Shown piece by piece: positions 50,325-59,123 of a stretch of 64,000 nucleotides of DNA. The notes below the pieces were generated by a model. That model was not told the origin of the DNA and did no database searches. It saw only the letters and a list, made by a program, of their open reading frames with translations. Made by a program: the position numbers and the translations under genes. The stretch is from JAQVIJ01 sp041287365 (lineage in GTDB: Bacteria > Desulfobacterota > Dissulfuribacteria > Dissulfuribacterales > DYLC01), in the NCBI GenBank assembly GCA_041287365.1, contig JBEULL010000033.1, forward strand, positions 124,001 to 188,000, given 5' to 3'. Position 1 is the stretch's first letter, and every line of letters begins with the position of its first letter.

Positions 50325-52319
50325 CTACGGCCTTTCGTCCCTTGATACGCTCATTTCTCTGAGCCGCTTCAGCTTGTCCCGCAAGGCAGCGGCGCGCTCG
50401 AACTCCATGTTCTTCGCAGCGTTCTTCATCTCTGCCTCCAGCCTGTTCATCTCCTCTCGAAGACCTGCCTCCGAAAATTCCTCCACCGTGTCCTGGGCTA
50501 CCTCCTGCACATCCTGTTCATAGATGGAAAAAAGTGAGGGTTTCCGAGTCTTCTGAATGGTAACAGGCGTGATGCCATGTTTCTTATTGTATTCCATCTG
50601 TATGCTGCGCCTGCGATCGGTCTCCGAAACAGCACGCTTTATGCTGTCCGTTATCCTGTCCGCATATAACAGTACGAGGCCATTTACATTGCGCGCCGCA
50701 CGGCCTGCCGTCTGAATAAGAGAGCGCTCAGAACGCAAAAATCCTTCTTTATCCGCATCCAACACCGCCACAAGCGCCACCTCCGGCATATCCAGCCCCT
50801 CACGCAAGAGATTGATACCCACAAGCACATCGAACTCACCATCCCGAAGCGCCTGAATGATACGGCTGCGTTCAACTGTCTTAATATCGGAATGCATATA
50901 GGCCACTTTTATGCCGAGACCTCCATAATATTCAGTCAATTCCTCCGCCATACGCTTGGTAAGCGTCGTAACCAGGACCCTCTCGTTTCGCTCGATCCGT
51001 AAACGAATCTCTTCCAGCAGATCATCCACCTGATTTTTAGCAGCTCTTATCTGAATTTCAGGGTCCAACAGCCCTGTGGGACGGATAATCTGTTCCACCA
51101 CTCTATCTTCGGCCTTTGCAAGCTCATAGTGCCCAGGTGTCGCCGAGATGTAAACAACCTGATTTACCAGCGTTTCAAACTCCTCAAATCTCAAAGGCCG
51201 ATTGTCCAAGGCCGATGGCAATCTAAAACCATACTCCACCAAAGTGACCTTACGAGAGCGGTCTCCTGCATACATCCCTCTGATCTGGGGAACAGTGATA
51301 TGGCTTTCATCTATGACCAGAAGAAAATCCTTGGGAAAATAATCTATGAGCGTGGGAGGGGCGACTCCAGGCGGTCTGCCCGAAAGGTGTCTGGAATAAT
51401 TTTCGATTCCGTGGCAATAACCCAACTCCGAGAGCATTTCTATATCCAGTTGAGTGCGCTGTTCCAGCCTCTGGGCCTCCACCAGCCGGTTCTGCGACTC
51501 GAAAAAGAGCAACCGCTCGTCCAACTCCAATTTTATATTGCGGATAGCCTCATCCAATCTGCCGCCTGAGGTGACATAGTGACTAAATGGGTATATGACC
51601 GCATCCCGCAGTCGGGCCACCACATTCCCTCGCAGGGGGTTTATCAGACTGATGGCCTCTATGGTGTCACCGAACAACTCCACACGAACGGCATGCTCCT
51701 CCTCATGGGACGGAAAGATATCGATGATATCGCCCATGACACGAAAGGTGCCGCGATGAAAATCCACCTCGTTTCGCTGATACAACATGGCAACCAGACG
51801 AGCCACAATCTCCTCACGAGGCCTTTCATCATTGACGCGCAAATACAACTGCATCTTTTCGTATTCTTCGGGAGAACCAAGGCCATATATACAGGAGACA
51901 CTGGCCACTATGATCACATCGCGGCGAGTAAGAAGCGACCGAGTGGCGGAATGACGCAGCCGGTCTATGAAGTCATTGATTGCGGAATCCTTTTCGATAT
52001 ATGTATCAGACTGAGGGATATATGCCTCGGGCTGATAATAGTCATAATAACTCACGAAGTATTCCACGGCATTTTCCGGAAACAGTTCTCGGAATTCCTC
52101 AAAGAGCTGAGCGGCCAAGGTCTTGTTAGGAGCCATGACCAGGGTAGGACGGTTCATTTGCGCTATGACATGAGCCATGGTAAAGGTCTTGCCCGAACCC
52201 GTCACACCCAGCAGTACCTGATGCCTCTTCCCTTTTTTCAATCCATGCACCAGGCTGGAAATGGCTGCGGGTTGATGGCCTGCCGGCTGTAAATCACTCT
52301 TTAGCTTGAAAATAGACAT
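50325..52319 (-). CDS. uvrB: Excinuclease ABC subunit B
   Basis: UvrB is the damage-verifying helicase of nucleotide excision repair. The 664-residue protein has the Walker A site GVTGSGKTFT near residue 32 and the beta-hairpin region YYDYYQPEAYIPQSDTYIEK near 95. The DEAD-type box reads LVIDESHITVPQ near 330, helicase motifs V-VI are GINLLREGLDMPE and QTAGRAARN near 500-540, and a C-terminal UVR domain is present (FERAAALRDKLKRL). The ATG at 52319 fits the usual N terminus (FKLKSDLQPAGHQP), though no good ribosome-binding site is seen; upstream in-frame codons are rejected. It is divergent from gltX, and no obvious LexA box was recognised. Confidence 0.97.
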   Translation of the reverse strand: MSIFKLKSDLQPAGHQPAAISSLVHGLKKGKRHQVLLGVTGSGKTFTMAHVIAQMNRPTLVMAPNKTLAAQLFEEFRELFPENAVEYFVSYYDYYQPEAYIPQSDTYIEKDSAINDFIDRLRHSATRSLLTRRDVIIVASVSCIYGLGSPEEYEKMQLYLRVNDERPREEIVARLVAMLYQRNEVDFHRGTFRVMGDIIDIFPSHEEEHAVRVELFGDTIEAISLINPLRGNVVARLRDAVIYPFSHYVTSGGRLDEAIRNIKLELDERLLFFESQNRLVEAQRLEQRTQLDIEMLSELGYCHGIENYSRHLSGRPPGVAPPTLIDYFPKDFLLVIDESHITVPQIRGMYAGDRSRKVTLVEYGFRLPSALDNRPLRFEEFETLVNQVVYISATPGHYELAKAEDRVVEQIIRPTGLLDPEIQIRAAKNQVDDLLEEIRLRIERNERVLVTTLTKRMAEELTEYYGGLGIKVAYMHSDIKTVERSRIIQALRDGEFDVLVGINLLREGLDMPEVALVAVLDADKEGFLRSERSLIQTAGRAARNVNGLVLLYADRITDSIKRAVSETDRRRSIQMEYNKKHGITPVTIQKTRKPSLFSIYEQDVQEVAQDTVEEFSEAGLREEMNRLEAEMKNAAKNMEFERAAALRDKLKRLREMSVSRDERP

Positions 52320-52383
52320 AAAATTATGTTGTTGAATACCATTGACTATGGATAAAATCAATTTTTGAATTATAATGCTTTTT

Positions 52384-52413
52384 TTACAAAAATGCAGCCG
52401 GACTACATATAAT
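52384..52413 (+). promoter_or_regulatory. Candidate gltX promoter
   Basis: TTACAA at 52384-52389, an 18-base spacer and a perfect TATAAT at 52408-52413 lie 38 bases before the gltX start. A second TATAAT near 52370 reads TTATAA-like on both strands and may serve the divergent uvrB. Confidence 0.45.
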
Positions 52414-52450
52414 CAACGGATATATTCCAATTAAAATGAAAGGATTCACC

Positions 52451-53926
52451 ATGGAACAGGTGCGTGTACGCTTTGCCCCCAGCCCTACGGGATATTTGCA
52501 TATCGGCGGTGCAAGAACCGCCATCTACAACTGGCTATTCGCCAAAAAACACAATGGCACATTCATACTTCGCATCGAGGATACGGATGCCGAGAGATCC
52601 ACACAAGACTCCATTCAGGGCATTCTGGATGGCCTCAAGTGGCTCGGCATGGAATGGGATGAAGGGCCGTATTTCCAGAGCGCCAATCTGAATGCACACA
52701 GACAGGCCGCTCAGCTTCTGCTAGAATCAGGACATGCCTATAAGTGCTTCTGCACCAAAGAGGAATTGGAGGCCAAAAAAGAGGCGGCCATAGCATCGAA
52801 ACAGGCATACAAATACGACAGGACCTGCCGTAACCTCTCCGCCGAAGAGATTGCCCTCAAGGAACAGGCAGGCATTCCCTATGTGGTGCGCTTTAAAACA
52901 CCTGATCTGCCAGGCTCCCTGGTATTCAACGACCTGGTATATGGCCCTATTGAAAGAAAATATGAAGACATAGAAGACTTCGTGATTCTACGCTCAAATG
53001 GCAGCCCCCTTTATCTGCTCTCCAATGCAGTGGACGACATCAATGACCGCATCACCCATGTGATTCGCGGGCAGGACGGCCTTGCCAACACACCCAGGCA
53101 GATACTCATATACCAGGCCCTTGGAGCCAGATTACCGCAATTCGCACACATGCCTCTCACGCTGGACCTACAGAAACGCAAGATATCCAAACGCACTCAT
53201 GGCGAAGTGGTATCCGTTCAATTTTACAGAGAAAAAGGCTTCCTGCCATGGGCGTTGGTAAATTTTTTGGCGCTACTCGGATGGCATACATCCGATGACA
53301 GAGAGATCTTCTCCAAAGAGGAACTGATAGAGGCATTCTCTCTGGAAGGGGTCAGCAGATCCAATTCCATCTTCAACTACACACCGGGCGATGCCAAATT
53401 TTTCACCGACCCCAAGGCCATCTCCATAAACGCCCACTATATCAAAACCATGCCGCTCTCCGAACTGGAGCCATGGGTCAATGAGGTATTGAAGGCCGCA
53501 GGCATCTTCGATGAAACATTTCTGACCACTCAAAAGACATGGTATCATTCAACTATCGACCTGATCCGCCAGCGTTTTCATACCCTGAATGACTTCGCCA
53601 CACTGGGCGCCGCCTATTTCTCCGACAACTTTCCCATGGATTCAAAGGCATTACAAAAAAATGTCCTGAAACACCCTCAGCTCAAGGAATGGCTGCCCCA
53701 ACTGGCCGAGCGGTTGAAAAAGCTCGACGCATGGAGCCTCGAAAACACCGAAAAGATCGTCAGAGATTTCATAACGGAACAGGGTATCGCATCAGGTACC
53801 TTGATCAATGCCATCAGAACAGTTGTGACAGGTCAGACAGTGGGACCAGGTTTGTTCGAATGCCTCGTAACCATAGGCAAAAACAGGACGATAGCCAGGC
53901 TCACAAATACGGCAACACTATTCTAA
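52451..53926 (+). CDS. gltX: Glutamyl-tRNA synthetase
   Basis: GltX charges tRNA-Glu. The 491-residue protein has the HIGH signature FAPSPTGYLHIGGARTA near residue 8, class I features such as LRIEDTDAERS near 37, and the KMSKS-equivalent KRKISKRTHG near 242, followed by the anticodon-binding C-terminal domain. The ATG at 52451 follows AAAGGA by 6 bases; an ATG 15 bases upstream overlaps that site. It is discriminating or non-discriminating; no gatCAB or glnS in the window helps decide. A small lysine-rich gene follows 11 bases later in the same direction. Confidence 0.97.
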   Translation: MEQVRVRFAPSPTGYLHIGGARTAIYNWLFAKKHNGTFILRIEDTDAERSTQDSIQGILDGLKWLGMEWDEGPYFQSANLNAHRQAAQLLLESGHAYKCFCTKEELEAKKEAAIASKQAYKYDRTCRNLSAEEIALKEQAGIPYVVRFKTPDLPGSLVFNDLVYGPIERKYEDIEDFVILRSNGSPLYLLSNAVDDINDRITHVIRGQDGLANTPRQILIYQALGARLPQFAHMPLTLDLQKRKISKRTHGEVVSVQFYREKGFLPWALVNFLALLGWHTSDDREIFSKEELIEAFSLEGVSRSNSIFNYTPGDAKFFTDPKAISINAHYIKTMPLSELEPWVNEVLKAAGIFDETFLTTQKTWYHSTIDLIRQRFHTLNDFATLGAAYFSDNFPMDSKALQKNVLKHPQLKEWLPQLAERLKKLDAWSLENTEKIVRDFITEQGIASGTLINAIRTVVTGQTVGPGLFECLVTIGKNRTIARLTNTATLF

Positions 53927-53937
53927 AGGAGGCTTTA

Positions 53938-54108
53938 ATGGCCAAAAACGCCTATCAATTTGAAAAACGCAAGAAAGAACTGGAAAAAAAGAAAAAAATG
54001 GATGAAAAACGGCAACAGAGACTGAACAGGCATAAACAGCCCGAACCCCAAGCACAAGCCGAAGACATTCAGGATGTCAGTGAAACGACCAATCAGGAAA
54101 CGGTCTGA
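53938..54108 (+). CDS. Small lysine/glutamine-rich protein
   Basis: A 56-residue, very hydrophilic protein: the N-terminal 35 residues are almost all Lys, Glu, Arg and Gln (FEKRKKELEKKKKMDEKRQQ) and should form one helix; the tail is acidic. AAAGGAGG lies 6 bases before the ATG, a strong initiation site that argues for real expression. Similar short MAK-initiated KKKKEEKR-rich proteins are annotated as hypothetical in many proteobacteria. It follows gltX by 11 bases and is probably co-transcribed. Function unknown. Confidence 0.75.
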   Translation: MAKNAYQFEKRKKELEKKKKMDEKRQQRLNRHKQPEPQAQAEDIQDVSETTNQETV

Positions 54109-54142
54109 CAGGGCTACAGACACTCAGGGCATCTCACATTTC

Positions 54143-54178
54143 ATGCCTCTTTTACTGACATCACGGGAAAAGAGGCAT
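54143..54178. terminator. Long perfect inverted repeat between convergent genes
   Basis: ATGCCTCTTTT at 54143-54153 and AAAAGAGGCAT at 54168-54178 form an 11-bp perfect stem with a 14-base loop, between the 3' ends of the small lysine-rich gene and the methyltransferase gene. No T-run follows on either side, but the T-rich inner stem and position suggest a bidirectional terminator. Confidence 0.5.
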
Positions 54179-54199
54179 AAACAATTCCAACACAACAGG

Positions 54200-54904
54200 T
54201 TATTTTTTAGATTTCAAACGAGTCAGGACTATCTTAGACTGCTCATCCCCGGCGTTCAAGGTCTTCTTCTGTAATGCAATCTCATAATCCTTAGCACAAA
54301 GAGGAAGAAATTGCGCAAGACTTTTCCTCTCCGCTGAATGTGCGAGATATATGACCCCAGCAGGCGCCAACAACTCTTTGAATACATTTAAAAGCGGTAA
54401 AAAAAACTTCTCGTTGAACAACACCTCCGACCCCAGAATCATATCGAACTTATCCATGGCCGCAGACGGTGCCAACCAATCCAGTTTCGCATGAGAAACC
54501 GTTGTGCATCCGTTTATTGCAGCAGAAAGCCTGGAAAAATCCAGGATGTCGTCTTCCATATCCGTAATGGTGACATTACAGCCGAAAGCGGCTGCCACTA
54601 CACCTGTTATACCAAGACCTGCACCGACCTCCAGACAACGAGCACCCGGCTTCAACTGCAATCTGGCCACCATATCGGCCAGCGCAACGGAGGCGTCCCA
54701 TATCTTCGCCCAGAACGGAAAATCAGAAACAGATGTAAACAGGTCTTTGCCGGCCAGGAGCGGCTCCAAGTCCTGAACACAGACAAAACGAAAACGTCTT
54801 TCGCGAATGGTCATCTCTTCAACACCCAGACCATATTTGGAAGACAATCTCTCATATACCGGAACATATGCCGGCGGAACCAGGGAACGCAGCCTGTCAT
54901 CCAT
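54200..54904 (-). CDS. Class I SAM-dependent methyltransferase
   Basis: A 234-residue methyltransferase of the seven-strand Rossmann type. Motif I is CLEVGAGLGITGVVAA near residue 88, motif II NVTITDMEDDIL near 111, motif IV DMILGSEVLFNEKFF near 150. The segment SDFPFWAKIWDASVALA just ahead of motif I resembles the FWPxxW signature of METTL-type protein lysine methyltransferases, so a protein substrate is possible. I chose the ATG at 54904, preceded by AAAAAGGA; earlier in-frame starts lack a site. It follows rpoC by 36 bases and is probably read from the rpo transcript. The substrate is unknown. Confidence 0.8.
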   Translation of the reverse strand: MDDRLRSLVPPAYVPVYERLSSKYGLGVEEMTIRERRFRFVCVQDLEPLLAGKDLFTSVSDFPFWAKIWDASVALADMVARLQLKPGARCLEVGAGLGITGVVAAAFGCNVTITDMEDDILDFSRLSAAINGCTTVSHAKLDWLAPSAAMDKFDMILGSEVLFNEKFFLPLLNVFKELLAPAGVIYLAHSAERKSLAQFLPLCAKDYEIALQKKTLNAGDEQSKIVLTRLKSKK

Positions 54905-54940
54905 TAAATAGTTATCCTTTTTCATTACCAATTAGCCATG

Positions 54941-57900
54941 TCAGGCCGCCTTCCTCGCCTTTTTCCTGCGCCTTTCCTTGTCCTTGTAATACACCATGCC
55001 TGTACCTGCGGGTATGAGTCTGCCCATGATGACGTTCTCCTTCAGACCTCTGAGGTAGTCCACCTTGCCTGCTATGGAGGCATCAGTCAAGACCTTGGTG
55101 GTTTCCTGGAAGGAAGCCGCCGATATGAAGCTATCGGTAGTCAAGGAGGCACGCGTAATGCCCAGCAGCATCGGTTCCGCAACCGCTGGTCTGCGGCCTT
55201 CAGCCATCAATTTTTCGTTTTCTTCCTCGAATTTCCTGTGTTCCACCTGCTCGCCCAGCATAAAGATGCTGTCACCCACATCGGTTATTCTCACTCGGCG
55301 CACCATCTGACGCACGATCACCTCTATATGCTTATCGTTTATCTTGACACCTTGATGCCTGTAAACCTCCTGTATCTCATCCACCAGATAACTGGCCAGT
55401 GCCTTAATACCCTTGACGCGCAACAGGTCGTGAGGATTGATAATACCGTCGATTATGGGTTCACCGGCGCGAATATAGTCACCCTCATGCACACTGACAT
55501 GTTTACCCTTTGGCACCAGATATTCTTTAGGCTCGGCGCCCTCAACATCCGGTGTGACAACGACGCGTCTTCTGCCCTTCATGTCTTTGCCGAAGGACAC
55601 TACGCCGTCAATCTCGGAGATTATGGCATATTCTTTGGGCTTTCTAACCTCGAAGAGGTCCACTACACGAGGCAAACCACCGACGATATCCTTGGTTTTG
55701 GTGGTTTCGCGAGGCATCTTCGCCAGTATTTCACCCGCGACTATCTCATCGCCGTCATTGACCAGCACAATGGCCCCAACAGGCAGGAGATAACGGGCCT
55801 CCCCCTTCCCTCCGGGCAGTTTGATGGTCTTGGTGCCGTCCTTTATGGAAATACGCGGATTATAATCCGCCGATTTACTACCAGTAACCTTGCGGAAAGA
55901 TTTGCCTGTAATCACGTCAACGTTTTCCTGAATGGTCACGCCTTCGATAAGATCACCAAATTTTACATGGCCGGCGACTTCACTCAGAATCGGTGTATTG
56001 AATGGGTCCCACTCCGCCAGCTTTGTCCCCTCTGAGACGGTCTGACCATCCTCCACCAGGAGCTCGGCACCATAAATGACCGGATAACGCTCCATTTCAC
56101 GGCCGTCAGGGCCAAGGATCACCAATTCACCGTTACGATTCAACACCACCATTCTGCCCTGACGGTTTTTGACGCAATTGATCCGCTCGTAATGTACCAC
56201 ACCATTGCCGCGAGTCTTGATGTCGGCCTGTTCGACCTTACCGCCTGCGGCACCGCCTATATGGAAGGTGCGCATGGTCAGCTGCGTACCTGGTTCACCA
56301 ATGGATTCAGCCGCCACGATACCTATGGCCTCACCCATGGCAACCATACGGCCTCTCGAAAGATCACGGCCGTAACACTTGGCGCATACTCCATAGGGGC
56401 TGCGGCATGTCAAAACGGAACGGATGTACACCTTCGAGATACCGGCATCCTCGATCTTTTTCACATCGGCTTCGGTAATCTCCTCACCTCCTGCCACAAG
56501 TACCTCACCACTCACCGGATCCACCACATCAAACAAGGCCACACGGCCCAAAATGCGCTCGCCCATTCTCTGGACGATCTCGCCATCCTTGATGAGATGC
56601 TCCATCTCGATGCCGTCTATGGTGCCGCAGTCTTCTTCATATATCGTAGTATCCTGGGATACATCCACCAGCCTGCGGGTAAGATAACCTGAGTTCGCAG
56701 TCTTGAGGGCCGTGTCGGCCAGACCCTTTCTGGCGCCGTGGGTTGAAATGAAATATTCCAGGACGTTGAGACCCTCTCTGAAATTGGCCTGAATGGGCGT
56801 CTCGATGATCTCACCGGACGGCTTGGCCATGAGACCACGCATGCCGGCCAACTGCTTGATCTGGTCCTTGCTGCCTCGGGCGCCTGAATCCGCCATAATA
56901 TATATGGGATTGAAACTGTCAGCGACCACCTTTTCGCCGTTGGGGCCTGTAAAGGTGACCTTGGAGATATTGTCCATCATCTCCTTGGCCAGTTCATCTG
57001 TAACCCTTCTCCAGATATCTATGACCTTGTTGTAACGCTCGCCATCCGTAATAAGACCCTCGCTGTATTGATTGGCCACCTCGGCCACCTCCAACTGGGC
57101 CTTATGCAGCAATTCACCCTTGCGCTCGGGCACTACCATATTGTCGAGGCAGATTGAAATACCAGCCAGTGTGGCAAAATAGTAACCAGTGGTCCTGAGA
57201 CGATCAGCAAAAAGTATGGTCTTTTTTACACCACTTGTCCGATAACTGGTGTTTATGAGCTGAGCCAGATCCTTTTTCCGCAATACCTTGTTTACAGTCT
57301 CAAAGGGGATTTCCTCAGGCAATATATCGGCAAACAACACCCGACCCACAGTAGTATCCACGAGCTTGTCATTTATTCTGACTCTGATCGCCGCCTGAAG
57401 ATGCACCTGACCGTGATGCCAGGCCATGATAACCTCCTCCTTGGAACTGAAACACTTACCTTCTCCCAGGGCGAAAGGCCTGTGACGGGTCATGTAATAA
57501 ACACCCAGGACAATATCCTGGGACGCTGTGATAATGGGTTCTCCACTGGCGGGCGACAGGATGTTATTGGTGGACATCATCAACACACGGGCCTCTGTCT
57601 GCGCCTCCACTGAAAGAGGGACATGGACGGCCATCTGGTCTCCGTCAAAATCTGCATTGAAGGCCGTACAGACCAGGGGATGGAGCTGAATCGCCTTGCC
57701 CTCGATAAGAACCGGTTCAAATGCCTGTATACCCAGACGATGCAGAGTCGGCGCCCTGTTCAACATGACAGGATGCTCCCTCACCACCTCGTCCAGCGCA
57801 TCCCAGACCTCAGGTACCTCTCGATCGACCATCTTTTTAGCGCTCTTGATCGTGGTGACCAGTCCCTTTTCTTCCAACTTATTATAGATGAAGGGCTTGA

Positions 57901-59029
57901 ATAACTCGATAGCCATACGCTTGGGCAGACCACACTGATAAAGACGCAGTTCCGGTCCCACAACAATGACAGTTCTTCCTGAGTAATCCACACGTTTTCC
58001 AAGCAGATTCTGGCGGAAACGCCCCTGCTTCCCCTTCAGCATATCCGCGATTGACTTCAATGGACGCTTGTTGGTGCCTGTCACCACACGGCCTCTGCGG
58101 CCGTTATCGAACAGGACATCCACCGCCTCCTGCAGCATGCGTTTCTCGTTGCGGATTATGATCTCGGGGGCGTCTATTTCCTGAAGACGTTTCAACCGAT
58201 TGTTTCTGTTGATGACGCGACGATATAAATCGTTCAAATCGGATGTGGCGAACCTGCCTCCATCCAGAGGTACCAACGGCCTGAGATCCGGAGGCAGAAC
58301 AGGCACCTCCTGCAGAATCATCCACTCAGGACGATTTCCCGAATCCTTGAAGGCGTCCACCACACGCAGACGCTTGGCGAGCTTTTTGCGCTTGAGATCG
58401 GAACGGGTGGACAACATCTCCTCTCGCAGACTTATAGACAGTGCAGGGAGGTCTAATTTCTCCAGAAAAAATCTGATAGCATCGGCACCTATGGAAACCT
58501 GAAATTTATCACCCAGTGATTCTAAATACTTATTGTATGCGTCCTCGGAAAGAACATCCCCAACCTTGAGATCAGGCGTATCAGAATGAATGACGATATA
58601 AGATTCAAAATACAAAACCCTTTCCAAATCCTTGGTAGTCATATCCAGCAGCATGCCGATCTTGCTGGGAAGACTCTTCAAAAACCATATATGCGCCACA
58701 GGAGCAGCCAGCGAAATATGACCCATACGCTCTCTGCGCGCCTTGGCCTGTATGACCTCCACACCGCATTTTTCACAGATGACGCCGCGGTGCTTCATGC
58801 GTTTGTACTTACCGCAGAGGCACTCGTAATCCTTCACAGGCCCGAATATCTTGGCACAGAACAAGCCGTCTTTTTCCGGCTTGAATGTGCGGTAATTTAT
58901 GGTTTCAGGTTGTTTGACCTCTCCATGAGATCTCTCCAATATCTTTTCCGGCGAGGCTATTGATATCTTAACTGCCTTGAAATTCAAAGGGTCTTTGGGT
59001 GCTGCAAAAAAAGGGAATAATTCTTCCAT
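54941..59029 (-). CDS. rpoC: RNA polymerase beta' subunit
   Basis: The catalytic beta' subunit of RNA polymerase. The 1362-residue protein has the N-terminal zinc ribbon (CLCGKYKRMKHRGVICEKCG near residue 65), the rudder/lid area (GKQGRFRQNLLGKRVDYSGR near 340), and the Mg-binding NADFDGDQM near 455. The bridge-helix/trigger-loop region follows (ADSGARGSKDQIKQLAGMRG near 700), then the second zinc site (TCRSPYGVCAKCYG near 880). The ATG at 59029 follows GGAG by 7 bases; the upstream in-frame ATGs overlap that site. It lies about 95 bases after rpoB. Confidence 0.98.
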   Translation of the reverse strand: MEELFPFFAAPKDPLNFKAVKISIASPEKILERSHGEVKQPETINYRTFKPEKDGLFCAKIFGPVKDYECLCGKYKRMKHRGVICEKCGVEVIQAKARRERMGHISLAAPVAHIWFLKSLPSKIGMLLDMTTKDLERVLYFESYIVIHSDTPDLKVGDVLSEDAYNKYLESLGDKFQVSIGADAIRFFLEKLDLPALSISLREEMLSTRSDLKRKKLAKRLRVVDAFKDSGNRPEWMILQEVPVLPPDLRPLVPLDGGRFATSDLNDLYRRVINRNNRLKRLQEIDAPEIIIRNEKRMLQEAVDVLFDNGRRGRVVTGTNKRPLKSIADMLKGKQGRFRQNLLGKRVDYSGRTVIVVGPELRLYQCGLPKRMAIELFKPFIYNKLEEKGLVTTIKSAKKMVDREVPEVWDALDEVVREHPVMLNRAPTLHRLGIQAFEPVLIEGKAIQLHPLVCTAFNADFDGDQMAVHVPLSVEAQTEARVLMMSTNNILSPASGEPIITASQDIVLGVYYMTRHRPFALGEGKCFSSKEEVIMAWHHGQVHLQAAIRVRINDKLVDTTVGRVLFADILPEEIPFETVNKVLRKKDLAQLINTSYRTSGVKKTILFADRLRTTGYYFATLAGISICLDNMVVPERKGELLHKAQLEVAEVANQYSEGLITDGERYNKVIDIWRRVTDELAKEMMDNISKVTFTGPNGEKVVADSFNPIYIMADSGARGSKDQIKQLAGMRGLMAKPSGEIIETPIQANFREGLNVLEYFISTHGARKGLADTALKTANSGYLTRRLVDVSQDTTIYEEDCGTIDGIEMEHLIKDGEIVQRMGERILGRVALFDVVDPVSGEVLVAGGEEITEADVKKIEDAGISKVYIRSVLTCRSPYGVCAKCYGRDLSRGRMVAMGEAIGIVAAESIGEPGTQLTMRTFHIGGAAGGKVEQADIKTRGNGVVHYERINCVKNRQGRMVVLNRNGELVILGPDGREMERYPVIYGAELLVEDGQTVSEGTKLAEWDPFNTPILSEVAGHVKFGDLIEGVTIQENVDVITGKSFRKVTGSKSADYNPRISIKDGTKTIKLPGGKGEARYLLPVGAIVLVNDGDEIVAGEILAKMPRETTKTKDIVGGLPRVVDLFEVRKPKEYAIISEIDGVVSFGKDMKGRRRVVVTPDVEGAEPKEYLVPKGKHVSVHEGDYIRAGEPIIDGIINPHDLLRVKGIKALASYLVDEIQEVYRHQGVKINDKHIEVIVRQMVRRVRITDVGDSIFMLGEQVEHRKFEEENEKLMAEGRRPAVAEPMLLGITRASLTTDSFISAASFQETTKVLTDASIAGKVDYLRGLKENVIMGRLIPAGTGMVYYKDKERRRKKARKAA

Positions 59030-59048
59030 CGAAAACTCCATCAATTAA

Positions 59049-59105
59049 ATGTTGAATGGTTAATGCTGAATTAAAATGGTACATGCAACATCCAAAATTC
59101 AACAT
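59049..59105. repeat. Inverted repeat in the rpoB-rpoC spacer
   Basis: ATGTTGAAT at 59049-59057 and ATTCAACAT at 59097-59105 are perfect 9-bp arms separated by 39 bases. The spacer is AT-rich, made of variants of ATTCAACAT/AATTCAAC that recur as low-complexity spacer sequence. In the transcript the arms could pair just ahead of rpoC. Confidence 0.5.
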
Positions 59106-59123
59106 CAATAATTAAAAACAGGA

